Shown here: in pieces, positions 52,906 to 63,485 of the stretch | Numbering within the stretch: the stretch's first letter is position 1 | How the letters are laid out: every line of letters starts with the position of its first letter | NCBI GenBank assembly: GCA_020796225.1 | Contig: CM036771.1 | Coordinates: forward strand, 25,526,176-25,590,175 | From: Arion vulgaris | Taxonomy: Eukaryota > Mollusca > Gastropoda > Stylommatophora > Arionidae | Direction of reading: 5' to 3' | Length of the DNA stretch: 64,000 nt | The notes under the pieces: model-generated | What the model was told of the DNA's origin: nothing | Databases searched by the model: none | What the model saw: only the letters and a program-made list of their open reading frames with translations | Program-made: the position numbers and the translations under genes

Positions 52906-54795
52906 TGTACAAGGGTTATACGTGTTTCCAATATATCTGCTTTATATTCTTGGATCTATCTATCTAGTTGTTACAGGGTGTTAACCTGTGCTTCTTACTC
53001 TGCTACTCTTCTTCTGTATTCCTTGCAAGACACTTCTCCCTACTCAACGACATTAACACTACCCACACTGTAACATAGAATACAATTCAATTGTAAAATA
53101 TATTGTACATCTATGTGAGAATCAATCTGATTCTCAACTTTTATTTATTTATTTATCTATTTCAATACAAAATAACATATACATATAAAATAATTAAAAT
53201 TCTGAAAAGATGTCAACAAGCAATTTAAAACACATAACAATGTAAAATATAGCTACTAACTAATATTGTAAATGTTCACTAAGTAATATCTACAGGGTGT
53301 TCAAAATAACTGCAGCCCCATTGACAATTTGAAAGTTGCCAGGTACAAATTGAGTTGTGTTCATTTACTATTTAAGCCGGTTTTGACTAGCTCGTCTTAC
53401 GTCACATTTGTTCATCGCCCTTCCCGCACTACAATTACACACCGTCACACAACCTTGACCTATACTACGTCATAACTGAACCTTCCCATTTCCATACATA
53501 TATGCCAGATTAGCTCCATTCACGGGCTGCAATTATCTTGAACACCCTGTAGTATCTGGAAAACTCTTGTAACATCTGTCATCGGTATGCTGAACATGTC
53601 CATCTGGAAACACTGGTAATATCTGTCTATCTTCTACACCTGGAATAATCGATCTATCTGCCACACTCTTTAGCGAACTGTCTATCTTGTAATCACTTGT
53701 AATATCTGTTTATCTGGTAAAACTTATATCTTATCTTTACATTGAATATATGTCTATCTTCTACACCTTGTTTTAATTCTAACCTGTGAGTTCTAAGTCC
53801 ACAATAACTCCAGTAGCCTGATATCTTACCCCACTCGGACAGTCATCAGCATATGTTGTTTCTGTTCAAGTTCTCTGTCTTCTGGTTCTCTATGTGTCTG
53901 GACCTAGCTAAGTTCTTCTGCTAATTTCTTCTCCTAAGTTCCTCTCTCTGTGTTGGTACTAAAAATTGAATTTCATCCTTTTCCGTATTATAATTCCTAC
54001 ACTGGACTGTCGATGACCCTGCCTGAATTCTCAATCCTAACCTCCTAGTTCCTATCGGCTGTCTGTTCTCTCCGTTCTGTGTTCTGATGGTAACTACCTC
54101 TCTTCAACAACCTCCTCGTAGATCTGTCCAAGCTATTCTCCTCTGCTCTGTGTTCTGTTGGTCTATTTATCCGCCAATCCAAAATCACAATCCTTTGTTC
54201 CTAGATCTATTCAGGTGGTCAGGAAATTGACCTGGCTAGAATTAATTGCCTGATCCCTTGAGAGCACCACTGCCACATAGTTCTGTCATTAACATCCCTG
54301 CTTGACTTATTTCCCACTGGCTAAAAACTCCAGGAATCCCTTTGATTTGAATTTCACAGAAAACTGAACTGACTCTTATCTGATTGATCGCAAGTTCTGC
54401 TGTTGGACCTAAAATCAGTCTAGTCTGTACAAGTTTCTTTTCAAGATCAAATCTTCAATAGTATTATCTCTGAAACTTTCCTATCTGGACATCTCTGGGG
54501 TACATTTTTCCCTCTCTAACTATAAAATCGCCCACTGAGCTGGACTCTGAAACTTATTGGTCAAAGATTTAATTACCAGCCATTAACTTGTTTGATAGTC
54601 ACCTGTAGTAACACTCACTGCTGCCAATAGCATTTAGTCTCCACCCCTCCTTCCAGTCAGCTCTTAGTTCTGAAACGTTATCAGATGGGTCAACAGTTTA
54701 ATTATCGGACACTACCTTTGTGATTGTCACCGATGTGGCCTATAGAAATTTGATTCCATTTTTCTTGACCACCCACGACACTATTACACTGTCGC
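52906..54795. other. Sequence interrupting the Penelope-like ORF
   Basis: The conserved linker runs up to LKDMLVHS (52905) and resumes at FKSNIQTHFGTVQCGRRRCN (from about 54796), with 1.9 kb of foreign AT-rich sequence between. It includes a mariner-type MITE at 53294-53550. A loose repeat family around ATCTGTCTATCTTCTACACC lies at 53560-53780. The remainder is unassigned. Confidence 0.55.
53294..53550. mobile_element. Mariner-type MITE with TA target site
   Basis: The ends CAGGGTGTTCAAAATAACTG and its near-perfect inverse (CAATTATCTTGAACACCCTG) are flanked by TA on each side. It is about 257 bp with no ORF. TA duplication and CAGGGTGTTC ends are characteristic of Tc1/mariner derivatives. 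Confidence 0.85.
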
Positions 54796-55240
54796 TTTAA
54801 GTCCAATATCCAGACTCATTTTGGCACTGTCCAGTGTGGCCGTCGGCGTTGCAACATGTGTGCTTATGTGATACAGATGCGTACTGTATCTTTTCCTTTA
54901 GCCACGTTTCTTATTGACGACGGTTTCACATGCGAGTCTAGTAATCTTATCTATGCCATTATCTATAAGCGGTGTAACAAGGCTTATATCGGTGAGACAG
55001 GCAAGAGGCTCAGTGACCGATTCGCCCAACACTTGCGCAACATACGCCAATGCTCTGTAGCCACCCATTTCAATGATACTGGCCATTTAGGAGCTCACGA
55101 TGTCCAGGTCATAGCCATCCAATCATGTTCCTCGGATGATCGCAGTCGATTTGCTCTGGAGAATCGGTTGATTTCTTTGTATGGTACCTTGTGGGCTCAA
55201 CGTATTACATTCCCATGCTTCTTAGTACTTTCTCTTCCCA
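54796..55240 (+). pseudogene. GIY-YIG endonuclease domain of the Penelope-like element
   Basis: The frame has QCGRRRCNMCAYV (zinc-like linker) and NLIYAIIYKRC, NKAYIGETGKRLSDRF. This is the GIY-YIG equivalent, with Tyr in IY and YIG intact. It continues QHLRNI, HFNDTGH and ENRLISLYGTL, a conserved C-terminal glutamate region. The domain itself is intact but cut off from the RT by the insertion. Known role: nicks target DNA for element insertion. Confidence 0.9.
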
Positions 55241-55544
55241 TGCCTTGTAATCTATATGGTTATATGTTGCATGTATTCAAGTTATATATTTACTAGATTT
55301 TTCATTGTTTCTCTTCCGTTCTATTTCTAGTTTTATGTGTGTTTTTGTGTTACATTTATTTCGTTATTCGTTTTTATTCCCAGATTTTCATTAGAAACGT
55401 TTGTATTTAGTCGTCCATTTGTTTTTTTAAATTTGTCACTCCTGTTCGTTTGCTTCATAAAGGCCTTGTTGGTCAAAAGGTTGCTGTATTTTGGCATTGT
55501 TTTTGTAATTTGTAAAACTACAGTACTTTGTGATTTGGTATTTT

Positions 55545-55655
55545 GATTAGACCATCATCATTGCACTTTGGTGAGTAACCATGTGTGCTCTGATCTTTCT
55601 TATACTGGAAGATCTAAGCAGCAGTGCACAAACTCTGCAGCAACGGCGAGGGTCC
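55545..55655 (-). repeat. R2 interspersed repeat fragment
   Basis: TTAGACCATCATCATTGCAC, GGTGAGTAACCATGTGTGC and AGCAGTGCACAAACTC match the inverse 3' end of R2. Confidence 0.65.
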
Positions 55656-56838
55656 ACAGTGTAATTTCTTCCTTATTATCGATATCAAAAAGACATGCGT
55701 ATCAATTTAAATACTGTGAAAATCTTATATCACTTAGAAATAATAACAAAATATGTCATACAAAAATATTATTCCAGAAAAAGAAAGGCATTATTATGCA
55801 TAAAGTCTATGGCACTAAGAAAGATAGTACTTGTGTGTGGAAGCGAGCCATGGGCAATGTATAAACAAGACCTGTGAACAACACAGAGATGTGAATTTAG
55901 AGAAGAATGCTGAGAACTCCATGTAAATTGTGACATATCTTTCACAGGACTTAGCCATCAACCACAGTAACGAGTCGCTGATTTTCTATACACCACTTAT
56001 GCGTTCAGTAGTTTGTCACTGAGAACTCAATGGACAACTAAAAAGAACAAAATTGCGGTGCCAAAAGCAGTAAACGTTTATTGTTTTAAAAAAAGGACAT
56101 AAATTTTTCGCCATACTGTGAGAAAAGGTTTAGAAGATGTGAAAACTGATCAAATTAATGGAGGACGAGAGACAGAAAACTAGATAACTTAACTTTAGGG
56201 CACAGGATAAAAGTTTGTGGAGATCATGCTCGATATAATGATATATGTATGTGTCATTCAGCTATTCAATTTGTGGAGTCATGAATACATTTGTAGATAT
56301 GGTGTTATGATATCTTCTGCGTTCTCACTAGATTGGGATTTCGGATTCTCTAATAACGGCAGCCGTCTGCCTCAGATTATCAGACACGCCATACAGTTTG
56401 TCTTGGACGCTGGTGTAAGTGGGCAGATTCTTTTTTCTCAGGTCTGCATACTGGGGGCAGTTCTCTATAATATGCACTGTTGTCATACTCACCAATACAT
56501 GTGAATATTGGCCAACTTTTTCAGTTGAATAGTCTCAACTTAGTTGAGCTCGTCTAAAGATTTTATTACACCAGGTTTTCCCCATATGAATTGGCTTTAC
56601 AGCAATGGCGGCTACCAGTCAAGTATCATATGATCTAGCTTGGGCAACAATCCTAGACATTTTCAGAAAAAATGCACCCAGATTCGACCCTATGGCTTTA
56701 AGAATGCAAATCAGGACTTAACCACTGGGAGGATAAAACAGCCAGGAAAGCATAGGATCAATTCATGCAACTGATGTTCCATTTGAACAATACTGACGAA
56801 ATCACTCATGTCAAAACATTATTTGATGTTAACAAATT
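55656..56838. other. Unassigned stretch
   Basis: The segment 55945-56040 resembles the SINE-B central part on minus (CACAGGACTTAGCCATCAAC, CGTTCAGTAGTTTGTCACTG), very decayed. The segment 56240-56500 has a 95-codon frame on + without recognisable features. No gene is supported. Confidence 0.35.
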
Positions 56839-56842
56839 CATC

Positions 56843-56848
56843 TTTATT
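56843..56848 (-). terminator. TFDP1/2-like: Candidate TFDP polyadenylation signal
   Basis: AATAAA on minus (forward TTTATT), about 300 bp downstream of the stop in the possible tail exon. Only as good as that exon assignment. Confidence 0.3.
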
Positions 56849-56938
56849 CATAATATTCATCATTTGTTGTTAACAAATATATTATCTCTCACAGCACTCT
56901 TTCCAAAAATTTGTTTCACGTCTCCCAAAAAAATGTAT

Positions 56939-57205
56939 CATCCCTCACAGACCTCTCTCAAGAAATGTATCATGCCATATCAATATTGATAGAACTATCA
57001 GAATCTGTCTCTTCATCTTCTGAACAAATGGCATCACAGACTTCTCTCAAGAAATATATCATCCCATATCAATACTGCTAGAACTATCAGATTCTGTCTC
57101 TGAACAAATGGCATCACTCACAGACCTCCCTCAAGAAATGTATCATCCCATATCAATATTGCTAGAACTATCAGAATCTGTCTCTTCATCTTCTGAACAA
57201 ATGGA
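56939..57205. repeat. About 92-bp direct repeat, three copies
   Basis: Each copy has CTCAAGAAATGTATCATCCC, ATATCAATATTGCTAGAACT and TCTTCTGAACAAATGG. Copies begin near 56939, 57032 (shortened) and 57113. Copy 3 lies inside the possible TFDP tail exon and the other two in its 3' UTR. Confidence 0.92.
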
Positions 57206-57350
57206 AGGTGTGTTGGTGGTCCCTCTGGAATTCTGGTCACAGGAACCTGTGTTGGGCTGCCATGAAAATGCTGTGATAACTTCCCCGTCTGATGGACCAT
57301 ATAATGATTTGCAAGCGGAATGTGAGACCAACTGCTGATGGCATCTGTGA
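57143..57350 (-). CDS. Possible last exon of TFDP (acidic tail)
   Basis: On minus, downstream of the two TFDP exons, a frame ends SEDEETDSDSSSNIDMG and then TGA, just as DP proteins end in a Glu/Asp-rich tail. A plausible acceptor (CTATATTTCACAG) is at about 57351. Directly joining it to the exon at 62639 gives the wrong phase for the acidic frame; the in-phase frame is also open, to a stop near 57118, but is not acidic. So either an unseen exon lies between, or the acidic tail is coincidence. The triplicated repeat overlaps its end. Confidence 0.35.
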
Positions 57351-57469
57351 AATATAGTCAGGAAACACTGTTTAACAAATGAAAAAATGTATTATGGTTT
57401 TCAGGGGTAAATGGCATTAACTAAAACAATGGTCTGGCTAGTGACATCTATGCATGTTTCTCAATTAGT

Positions 57470-57700
57470 ATGCTCAGGTAGATTGAGACAGGCAGAGCTA
57501 GAAAACAATGGTTGAAGAAGTCTAGGCCGCCAAAAATGTTTTATATGTGTGCTAGCGCAAGCAATTGTAAAGGGAAATAAACAAGCAGATAGTCTTGCAA
57601 GTATGGCTGCTGTAAAAGAGAGTGTGAAAGGAGTAAGAATATTGGTCCCCAGTGTGTAAACATATTTCAAACTCTCACTAAGGATGTGCCTAGGCAACTT
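57470..57700 (+). mobile_element. LINE-R relic
   Basis: Shares AAGTCTAGGCCGCCAAAAAT and TCTTGCAAGTATGGCTGCTG with 44690-44780. Decayed RNase H region. Confidence 0.6.
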
Positions 57701-57715
57701 CACTTAAGTAAACAC

Positions 57716-57890
57716 TCCCAGATTTTCATTAGAAACGTTTGTATGTAGTCATCCATATGTTTTTAAAAATTTGTCACTCCTGTTGTTCGCTTGCTTGATA
57801 AAGGCCTTGTTGGTCGAAACGTTGCTGTATTTTGTCATTGTTTTTGTAATTTGTAAAACTACAGTACTTTGTGATTACGTATTTTGCCAA
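57716..57890 (+). mobile_element. Penelope-like 3' end, solitary copy
   Basis: Nearly identical to 55378-55545 (starting CCCAGATTTTCATTAGAAAC). It includes the hammerhead-like TTGATAAAGGCC, GGTCGAAAC and the AAAACTACAGTACTTTG end. It is a 5'-truncated insertion of the same family. Confidence 0.85.
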
Positions 57891-58454
57891 TCAAATAGTT
57901 TTACTGCAGTCTCATCTATTAACACTTTACTGACCAAATTCGACGGTCGTCAATTTCCGGAAAAGTCTTAGAGACCAACTCGACGATCGTCGATTTCAAA
58001 CATGTTGAATGCAAACAGACGGCAGTATTGATAACTTTAGCGCTGACGTGTCATCCGGCATTTTATTATTCCAAAATGGCTGCGCAGATATCGAAAGTTA
58101 GACCCGTTGAAGCAATGTTTTCGTGAAAATTCAGTACTTTTGTTACAAGTACACTTCCAGTATTTTTATAATGTCTGATAACATAAACTAGACTTATAAC
58201 ATAGATTATTCTGACTCTGCCAGCGAATATTGTGACGAAAGTGATACAGCAAGGTTAAGCAGAGATGTATCGGCGAATAATACGAATGTGACAAACATGT
58301 TGAATTACACAATAGGGTTGATGTTGGTACATCTGAAGTAAGAAGTGGGCGTGGTACAAGAGACCAGAACAGAACTGCACATGTAAATAATCTTTGGAGA
58401 TGGAGTAATAGTTTTCAAAACGAACTATTTGAGCTTGACATTATTCTTCTATAC

Positions 58455-58747
58455 CAGGGGTGGGCAAACTTTTTGTGCAGAGGGCCACATTGAAAATTGT
58501 AAAGCCATTGGAGGGCCACATATAATATTATGTATATTTTTGTTTAATTCTCGTAAGTAATCAATTAAATATTTTTATTGTAAACAAAGGTAGTTTTACA
58601 TAATGTAGATAACTTCTGAAATAAATTATATTTCTGAAAGACTTACACTATAACAGTATATTTTCTAATATGGATAAATGTGTTTAAGGGCCGCAAAATA
58701 TCCAATGGCGGGCTGCATGCGGCTCCGCGGCTAGTTTGCCCACCCTG
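58455..58747 (-). mobile_element. hAT MITE derived from the 5991-8915 family
   Basis: CAGGGGTGGGCAAACT and AGTTTGCCCACCCTG ends with an exact 8-bp duplication TTCTATAC (58447-58454 and 58748-58755). The left part is the reverse complement of 8755-8915 and the right part that of about 5991-6050. It is therefore an internally deleted version of that hAT, inserted in the opposite direction. Confidence 0.96.
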
Positions 58748-59511
58748 TTCTATACGAATAACAGCATCGGTGACCGACTGTCACGTCAGACGCAACTGTA
58801 ACTGGGTATTGCGGTATATCATATGCCCATTGATTTCTTTCAAGCTTATTTTTCCTGATACTGCCATAGATCTGATCACCGATGAAGTGAATAGGTACTG
58901 TGAAAATCACATATATCAGTACACATGAAGTGTCATGTACAAAAATCGTACTTGTGACCAGACTGGTGCATTTGAAATTTATGGATTCATAGTGTGCCTT
59001 CAGATTGATATGGAAATGTGTTGTAAACCAGCAGTCTCAGACTACTGGTGTAATAATTATGTCAGGTATCATCTATGGTTGTGTTTCATCCAAGTTTGTG
59101 AAAGATCTTTATGGATACAAAAACAAAGGATATATACTCTACTGTAACAGTTTTGCATTCAAGCCCAGCTTTATTTCAAGAGCAGCTTTATTTCAAGAGC
59201 TGAAAGAAATGCAGATAGGTGCATGTGGAACAGTACCTGAAAACAGGAATAATTTTCCTGAAGAAAATGCAACTGAAATTAACACGACAGATCAACCTGT
59301 ATTTTGTGCAACAGAAGATAAACTTATGCTGGCAGTTATCTGGCATGACACATATCTCTACTGTTCACTCCAATGGTGTTATGGACAAGACAGTCTGAAA
59401 ATTCATTATAACCAAGAAGCCAGTACTTGCAGAAAAATAAAATAAAGGTATGGGGAAGTCGACCACTCGACCAACCCACACAGATCCTATAAGTGGTACC
59501 TGCTATTAGTG

Positions 59512-59590
59512 AAACATGTACAAACAAAGTACTATAGTTTTACAAAATACATAAACAGTGACGATAAACAGCAACGTTTCGACCAACATT
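59512..59590 (-). mobile_element. Penelope-like terminus inside the piggyBac gene
   Basis: On minus: TTGGTCGAAACGTTGCTG, TATTTTGTAAAACTATAGTA and CTTTGTTTGTACATG. The piggyBac reading frame is interrupted at this point. Confidence 0.75.
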
Positions 59591-60545
59591 TATACCTGCT
59601 ATTATATCATTTCATAGATGAAACTGCTCAGTTCAATTGGCACATAAGCTACAACACTGCAAGCTCCACAACAACTATCACAGCAAAGAAGTTTAGGCAG
59701 GATGTCAGTATTGCTTTTCTCGAACCTGCTATTCTTCAACAAAATGTGACGCCTTCATGTCCGCAAGATCATGATTTAGTGAGTGTCATTTCATTGCAAA
59801 TATGTAAACCCAAGATACAGACTAGACTGTAAATTGTGTACAGCTGCAGGGAAAAGAAGCCTGACTTGCATATGCTGCCCAAATTTCAATGTTTACCTCT
59901 ATGCTTGACACTCTGCATCAAGTTATACCACACAGTTGAGGATTATCAACGTTCCTGCAAAAACTCCTGCAGAGGCATACAGCTACAATATAAACCCCAG
60001 TTCATGAAGGAAGCAGATAAGACTATAACTAGAGGTGTAGTTTATTCATTTAACATTCACAAACACTCATTGTGAGATGCCGCATAAACACAATACACTC
60101 AAAAGAAAATTAAAATGTTTTGCATTTTTTTCAAACTTATGTCTGTTTTTTATGTTGAAATATGTTGTCAATCGTTAAACCAGTACTCATAATTAGCTTG
60201 TTTTATTCATTGACAACCATGTCCCTAACATATTATTGCCTTGAAATTGAACAAACTCACTAAAAACTAGGAAAAGTGGCTGGTTTTAAAACATATCCTA
60301 TAATTTCTATAAATAGCCACACAAAATCAAGATGGCCGCCTCATAATTATGCGACAAATTTACATAAAATATTTTTTTACGGATGTTACAACCATTCATA
60401 ATGGTGTCGAAAATTTTGAGACTGTATGTCGCTTTTAAATTTTTATGAATTTAATTTTAAAAACAGTTATTTTGTAAGAAAACTGCAAACACCCTTGGTA
60501 ATGGGAGACAGTAATGCTCAGGATTGCTGGTCAGCAAAGTGTTAA

Positions 60546-61194
60546 GTAAACGCTCCCAAATATCAGCGTTGAAGGCGCAAGATATTCTTGACTGACAATC
60601 CACCTAAACAGAATAAATTTTATATAAAGGCAGGTTAGATAGACGTTGCAGAAATATCTCATTTCTATTGTGCAGACTTTTAATACTTTCCCCTTAATTT
60701 GATATATAAAATTTTAAGTTTCACTTAATCACAAAAAATATTACAGGCTTGAACTCAAACCAAAATAGACCACATTTAAAAGTTGGATATCTGCAATGAA
60801 ATTATTCCGGAGATAGTTAACTAGGATCGTTGTTGGAGGTAAAGAGTTCAAGCAACACTCTCGGCAGATGGTGTGCTATTTCTGCAGACTAGGACAGAGT
60901 CATATTGGGAAACCCTATGCCATGAAGTCAGTCCTTCGCCTTTAGACCCTTAAGTTACAATGTTCTGTTACAAACACACTAACCTTGTTTGTTGTGCTGC
61001 TGAGGACAAATGATCTAGAGGCCGAACAGAACTGGACTGAAAGGGGCTTGAATTGTTGGCCATATCTAAAGAAAGATGTTCATATACTAATTGTTAGATA
61101 TATTCAACTCAAGTATTAATGCACATCATTTTTTTTTATTAAACAATTCATTGTGTTTGGGTATTTATTTTCTCACAATCTTTCTAGGATTGGT
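60546..61194. other. Unassigned stretch
   Basis: No gene is seen. The segment 60845-60940 (CAACACTCTCGGCAGATGG) recalls 48790-48840 and may be an old repeat. Confidence 0.35.
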
Positions 61195-61450
61195 TGTGGA
61201 ACAGACATTATTGAATTTCTGGCAGACCCATATCGACCAACCTGTGTGATTTGTATGTGATCTGAGCCTACGAGTGATGGTACAGTGACAGTTATGCGCC
61301 TACAAGTAGGCCAGCACATTTGATTTCTGCGATGCTTTTATTTACTAGGTAGCTTCCTAGGTCCTACATCAGTCGCCTCTTACGACATGCCCTGTAGGTC
61401 ACAGTGGTACTATTCTTTGCTTCCCATGTGGGCCTCGCAACACATGGGCG
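61195..61450 (+). repeat. R1 interspersed repeat
   Basis: From CCCATATCGACCAACCTG through AGTTATGCGCCTACAAGTAG to CGACATGCCCTGTAGGTCAC and a CATGTGGGCCTCGCAACAC end. Confidence 0.75.
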
Positions 61451-62084
61451 GCAAGGGCACATAAGTCAGAGATAAAAATGTCCACTTAGTTCTATCTTGT
61501 GTCTCTCTATAACTTTATTCCTTTCACACCACTATGGCATCCAGATCTTCATGAGCAGTTTTGTTGTTGTCTGTGTGTTTCCTATTTTACAATAAGGTGT
61601 CACCAACACTATGTCTCATTCCTCCTAGATGCTATTTATGACATGCAAGAGCTGATGGGTTCTATTCCTGACTACCTCGGAAACTTCACAAGTCAGCCTT
61701 GAGCAAATGTTAAAAATCACTTCTAAATCTACTTCTCATGTACTCTGTCCTTCTTCTGTTTGTTTGCAAAATTCCTTCAAATGCTGTATAGATTCATCTT
61801 AACAACAGTGGTGTCCTTATCCAACAAGCAAGATTAACTCAATGAGAGATTAGATAACAATTTTTCAGTTCTTAACACACATGTATTACAACTTGTTCCT
61901 CAGTGTGGCATTCCAGAGGTACTGAAAATCCAGTTCACCCCCGAAAGGAAATGTCCATAACATATTTTTCCCCATACAATTAGTCAACATGATGCATTGT
62001 GACTTAACACTTTTGTAAAAAAAATCTACAAGATAATAACTTAAATAAATTGGAAGCAAAACTACACCAAATATGCAACAGAAA
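61451..62084. other. Unassigned stretch (TFDP intron if the tail exon is real)
   Basis: No gene is seen. The sequence is AT-rich with short chance frames only. Confidence 0.35.
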
Positions 62085-62350
62085 TGGTTGAGTAGTAATA
62101 CAGTGGATTTGGTCAAGGACATCATTGGAAAAATTAAGAAAGCAAGTCACAACTTTTGCCATAACAAAATCTGGAAAGGATTGAATCTTAAAACAGAACT
62201 TAATATATATAGAAGCAGTGTTCTGGGAGTGTTGTTATACTATACAAGTGGTGGGAAATGACCTATAACATCACACACAAGCTGGTGACATTCCAAAATA
62301 AATGTTGAAGAGCCATGCAAATATTCTGGAGAAATACAATAGCAAATTAT
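62085..62350 (+). mobile_element. LINE reverse-transcriptase C-terminal relic
   Basis: It encodes KIKKASHNFCHNKIWKG, then LNIYRSSVLGVLLYY, the region following the RT catalytic core that ends with the LLYxxE-W motif. Broken. Confidence 0.7.
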
Positions 62351-62638
62351 GAGATTTTAGAACGAACAAACTGTGCATCATTGTAAAAATATCTGTCTGT
62401 GGGGCTAGATAATTAGTGCCGAAAGAAATAAAGGTCTGTGGTTGAAATCCTGTTTTTGGTAAACAAACTTGGAAGCTCCTAATGCTTGTTTGCTGTCGAT
62501 TTATCGATAATATTCATTTGTTCCGGTGCTTCCCTTGGGGCTCTTGAAACTCATTTTCTTGACTTCTTCAATAAACTTTAAATGTTACAAAATCTGTTGT
62601 ATACAATTGCATAGTCTTCATCTTACAGCATTGCTCAC

Positions 62639-62805
62639 CTAAAACATATGGTTCTAAAGACTTGGGTACCATTTTTGAAGCCCTAGTTAAATCTTGTGGT
62701 GTACACTCTCCTCTTTCCAGACCAAAAGTCATGCCCATCCTCTTCAAAACTTCATCATGATCATTGATCTCGAATGTATTGTCAAACTTGAATAAATACT
62801 CATAC
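62639..62805 (-). CDS. TFDP1/2-like: TFDP (DP) exon: end of the DP/E2F dimerisation and marked-box region
   Basis: The exon starts after acceptor TTTTTTTACAG and ends before donor GTGAGC. It encodes [20 protein letters not shown] and then [23 protein letters not shown]-like ([11 protein letters not shown]). This is the highly conserved C-terminal part of DP proteins. Known role: DP pairs with E2F to bind promoters of cell-cycle genes, and this region helps the dimer contact pocket proteins. Phase: the first base completes a Lys codon from the exon at 63596-63744, and one base is left over at the 3' end. The ORF continues into the intron until 62568, which is read-through, not coding. Confidence 0.95.
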
Positions 62806-62954
62806 CTGTAAAAAAAACCGATGACACAACACAAGAATAATTACTCAGAACTACCAACAAATTATGACAAAATAGTGAAATAACTAATGTTATGCCCTGG
62901 TATCTGTGCTGTGGAGTGAAGGCGCCGCTCTTACGGCTCTAACGGTACAATATA

Positions 62955-63225
62955 CATACCCTGTGTTAGGTTGAGCACGTAAAAAAACCATTGGCAGTTC
63001 AAAGTTGAGAAGAGTAGGCTAGAAAGCCGCTGCCATGGCAAAATTCATTAGAAAAATATGTCTACAAAATATTTTCACCATCTATATTACATCGGGGACC
63101 CTCACCGGCGCTACAGAGTTTGTGTACTGCCGCCGAGATCTTCCTGTGTAAAAAAGAGATCGGAGCAAACGTAGTTACTCACCGAAGTGCGCTGATGATG
63201 GTCCTATCAATCAATCAAACTGAAA
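62955..63225 (+). repeat. R2 interspersed repeat in a TFDP intron
   Basis: Longest clear R2 copy: CCATTGGCAGTTCAAAGTTG, GCTAGAAAGCCGCTGCCATG, GGGGACCCTCACCGGCGCTA, GTAGTTACTCACCGAAGTGC and ATCAATCAATCAAA. It lies antisense to TFDP. Confidence 0.75.
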
Positions 63226-63485
63226 GAGATGCTGGAGATGGATTGGACATGTGATACGCATGGAGTCTGGCTCTCTCATAAAAACTGTGCTGAGCTAGAC
63301 ACCAGAGGATGAAGTGGAAGACTTAAAATGACTTAGAGAACATGAGCTGAAAGAAATGAACAACAGCTAGAATAGAATACAGAGGAAGGCCAAGAATAGA
63401 GAAGAATGGTGTGTATTTGTTGCTGCCATATGCACCAAGGGAGTCACAGACCAGAGAGAAAGAGAGATATAGACTAGATAAGAGA
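63226..63485 (+). mobile_element. LINE-T scrap in the TFDP intron
   Basis: AGATGGATTGGACATGTGAT encodes RWIGHVIRMES, and an A-K-E-W-C type end follows near 63395-63440. It adjoins R2, so R2 may be a relic of a related element. Confidence 0.55.

Larger units (their letters stand above)
51885..55560 (+). mobile_element. Penelope-like element with GIY-YIG domain, truncated and interrupted
   Basis: Core layout: an inverted terminal fragment at 51890-51965 (GATGTTTCGACC on +); RT sequence at about 52090-52905; a 1.9-kb interruption; a GIY-YIG domain at 54796-55240; then the 3' end at 55380-55550 with the TTGTTGGTC..GGTTGC motif and AAACTACAGTACTTTG. Inverted or partial terminal repeats and 5' truncation are usual for Penelope-like elements. 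Confidence 0.88.
58171..60075 (+). pseudogene. piggyBac transposase, decayed and interrupted
   Basis: Recognisable pieces in order: an acidic N-terminus (IDYSDSASEYCDESD) from ATG 58171, with an early TAG. After the MITE comes FPDTAIDLITDEVNRYCENH. Then 59005-59445 with AALFQELKEMQIGACGTV and MLAVIWHDT, the usual strand-transfer core and W-x-D. Then RFDQHLYLLLYHFID-like and FLEPAIL text at 59575-59760. Finally a Cys-rich C-terminus (PLCLTLCIKLYHTVEDY) up to about 60072. Stops and frameshifts are numerous. Cut-and-paste transposase of TTAA-specific elements; this copy cannot be active. Confidence 0.88.
57919..60545 (+). mobile_element. piggyBac element with nested insertions
   Basis: The left end is TTAA + CACTTTACTGACCA (57919-57936) and the right end is TGGTCAGCAAAGTG + TTAA (60528-60545). 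The inverted termini match at 13 of 14 bases and both TTAA sites are intact. Inside are a decayed piggyBac transposase, a hAT MITE (58455-58747) and a Penelope terminus (59512-59590). Confidence 0.93.

Noticed and set aside
62568..62638. C-terminal extension of the TFDP exon frame to a stop at 62568
   Set aside because: It runs past a good donor (GTGAGC) and its residues do not resemble DP tails; intronic read-through.
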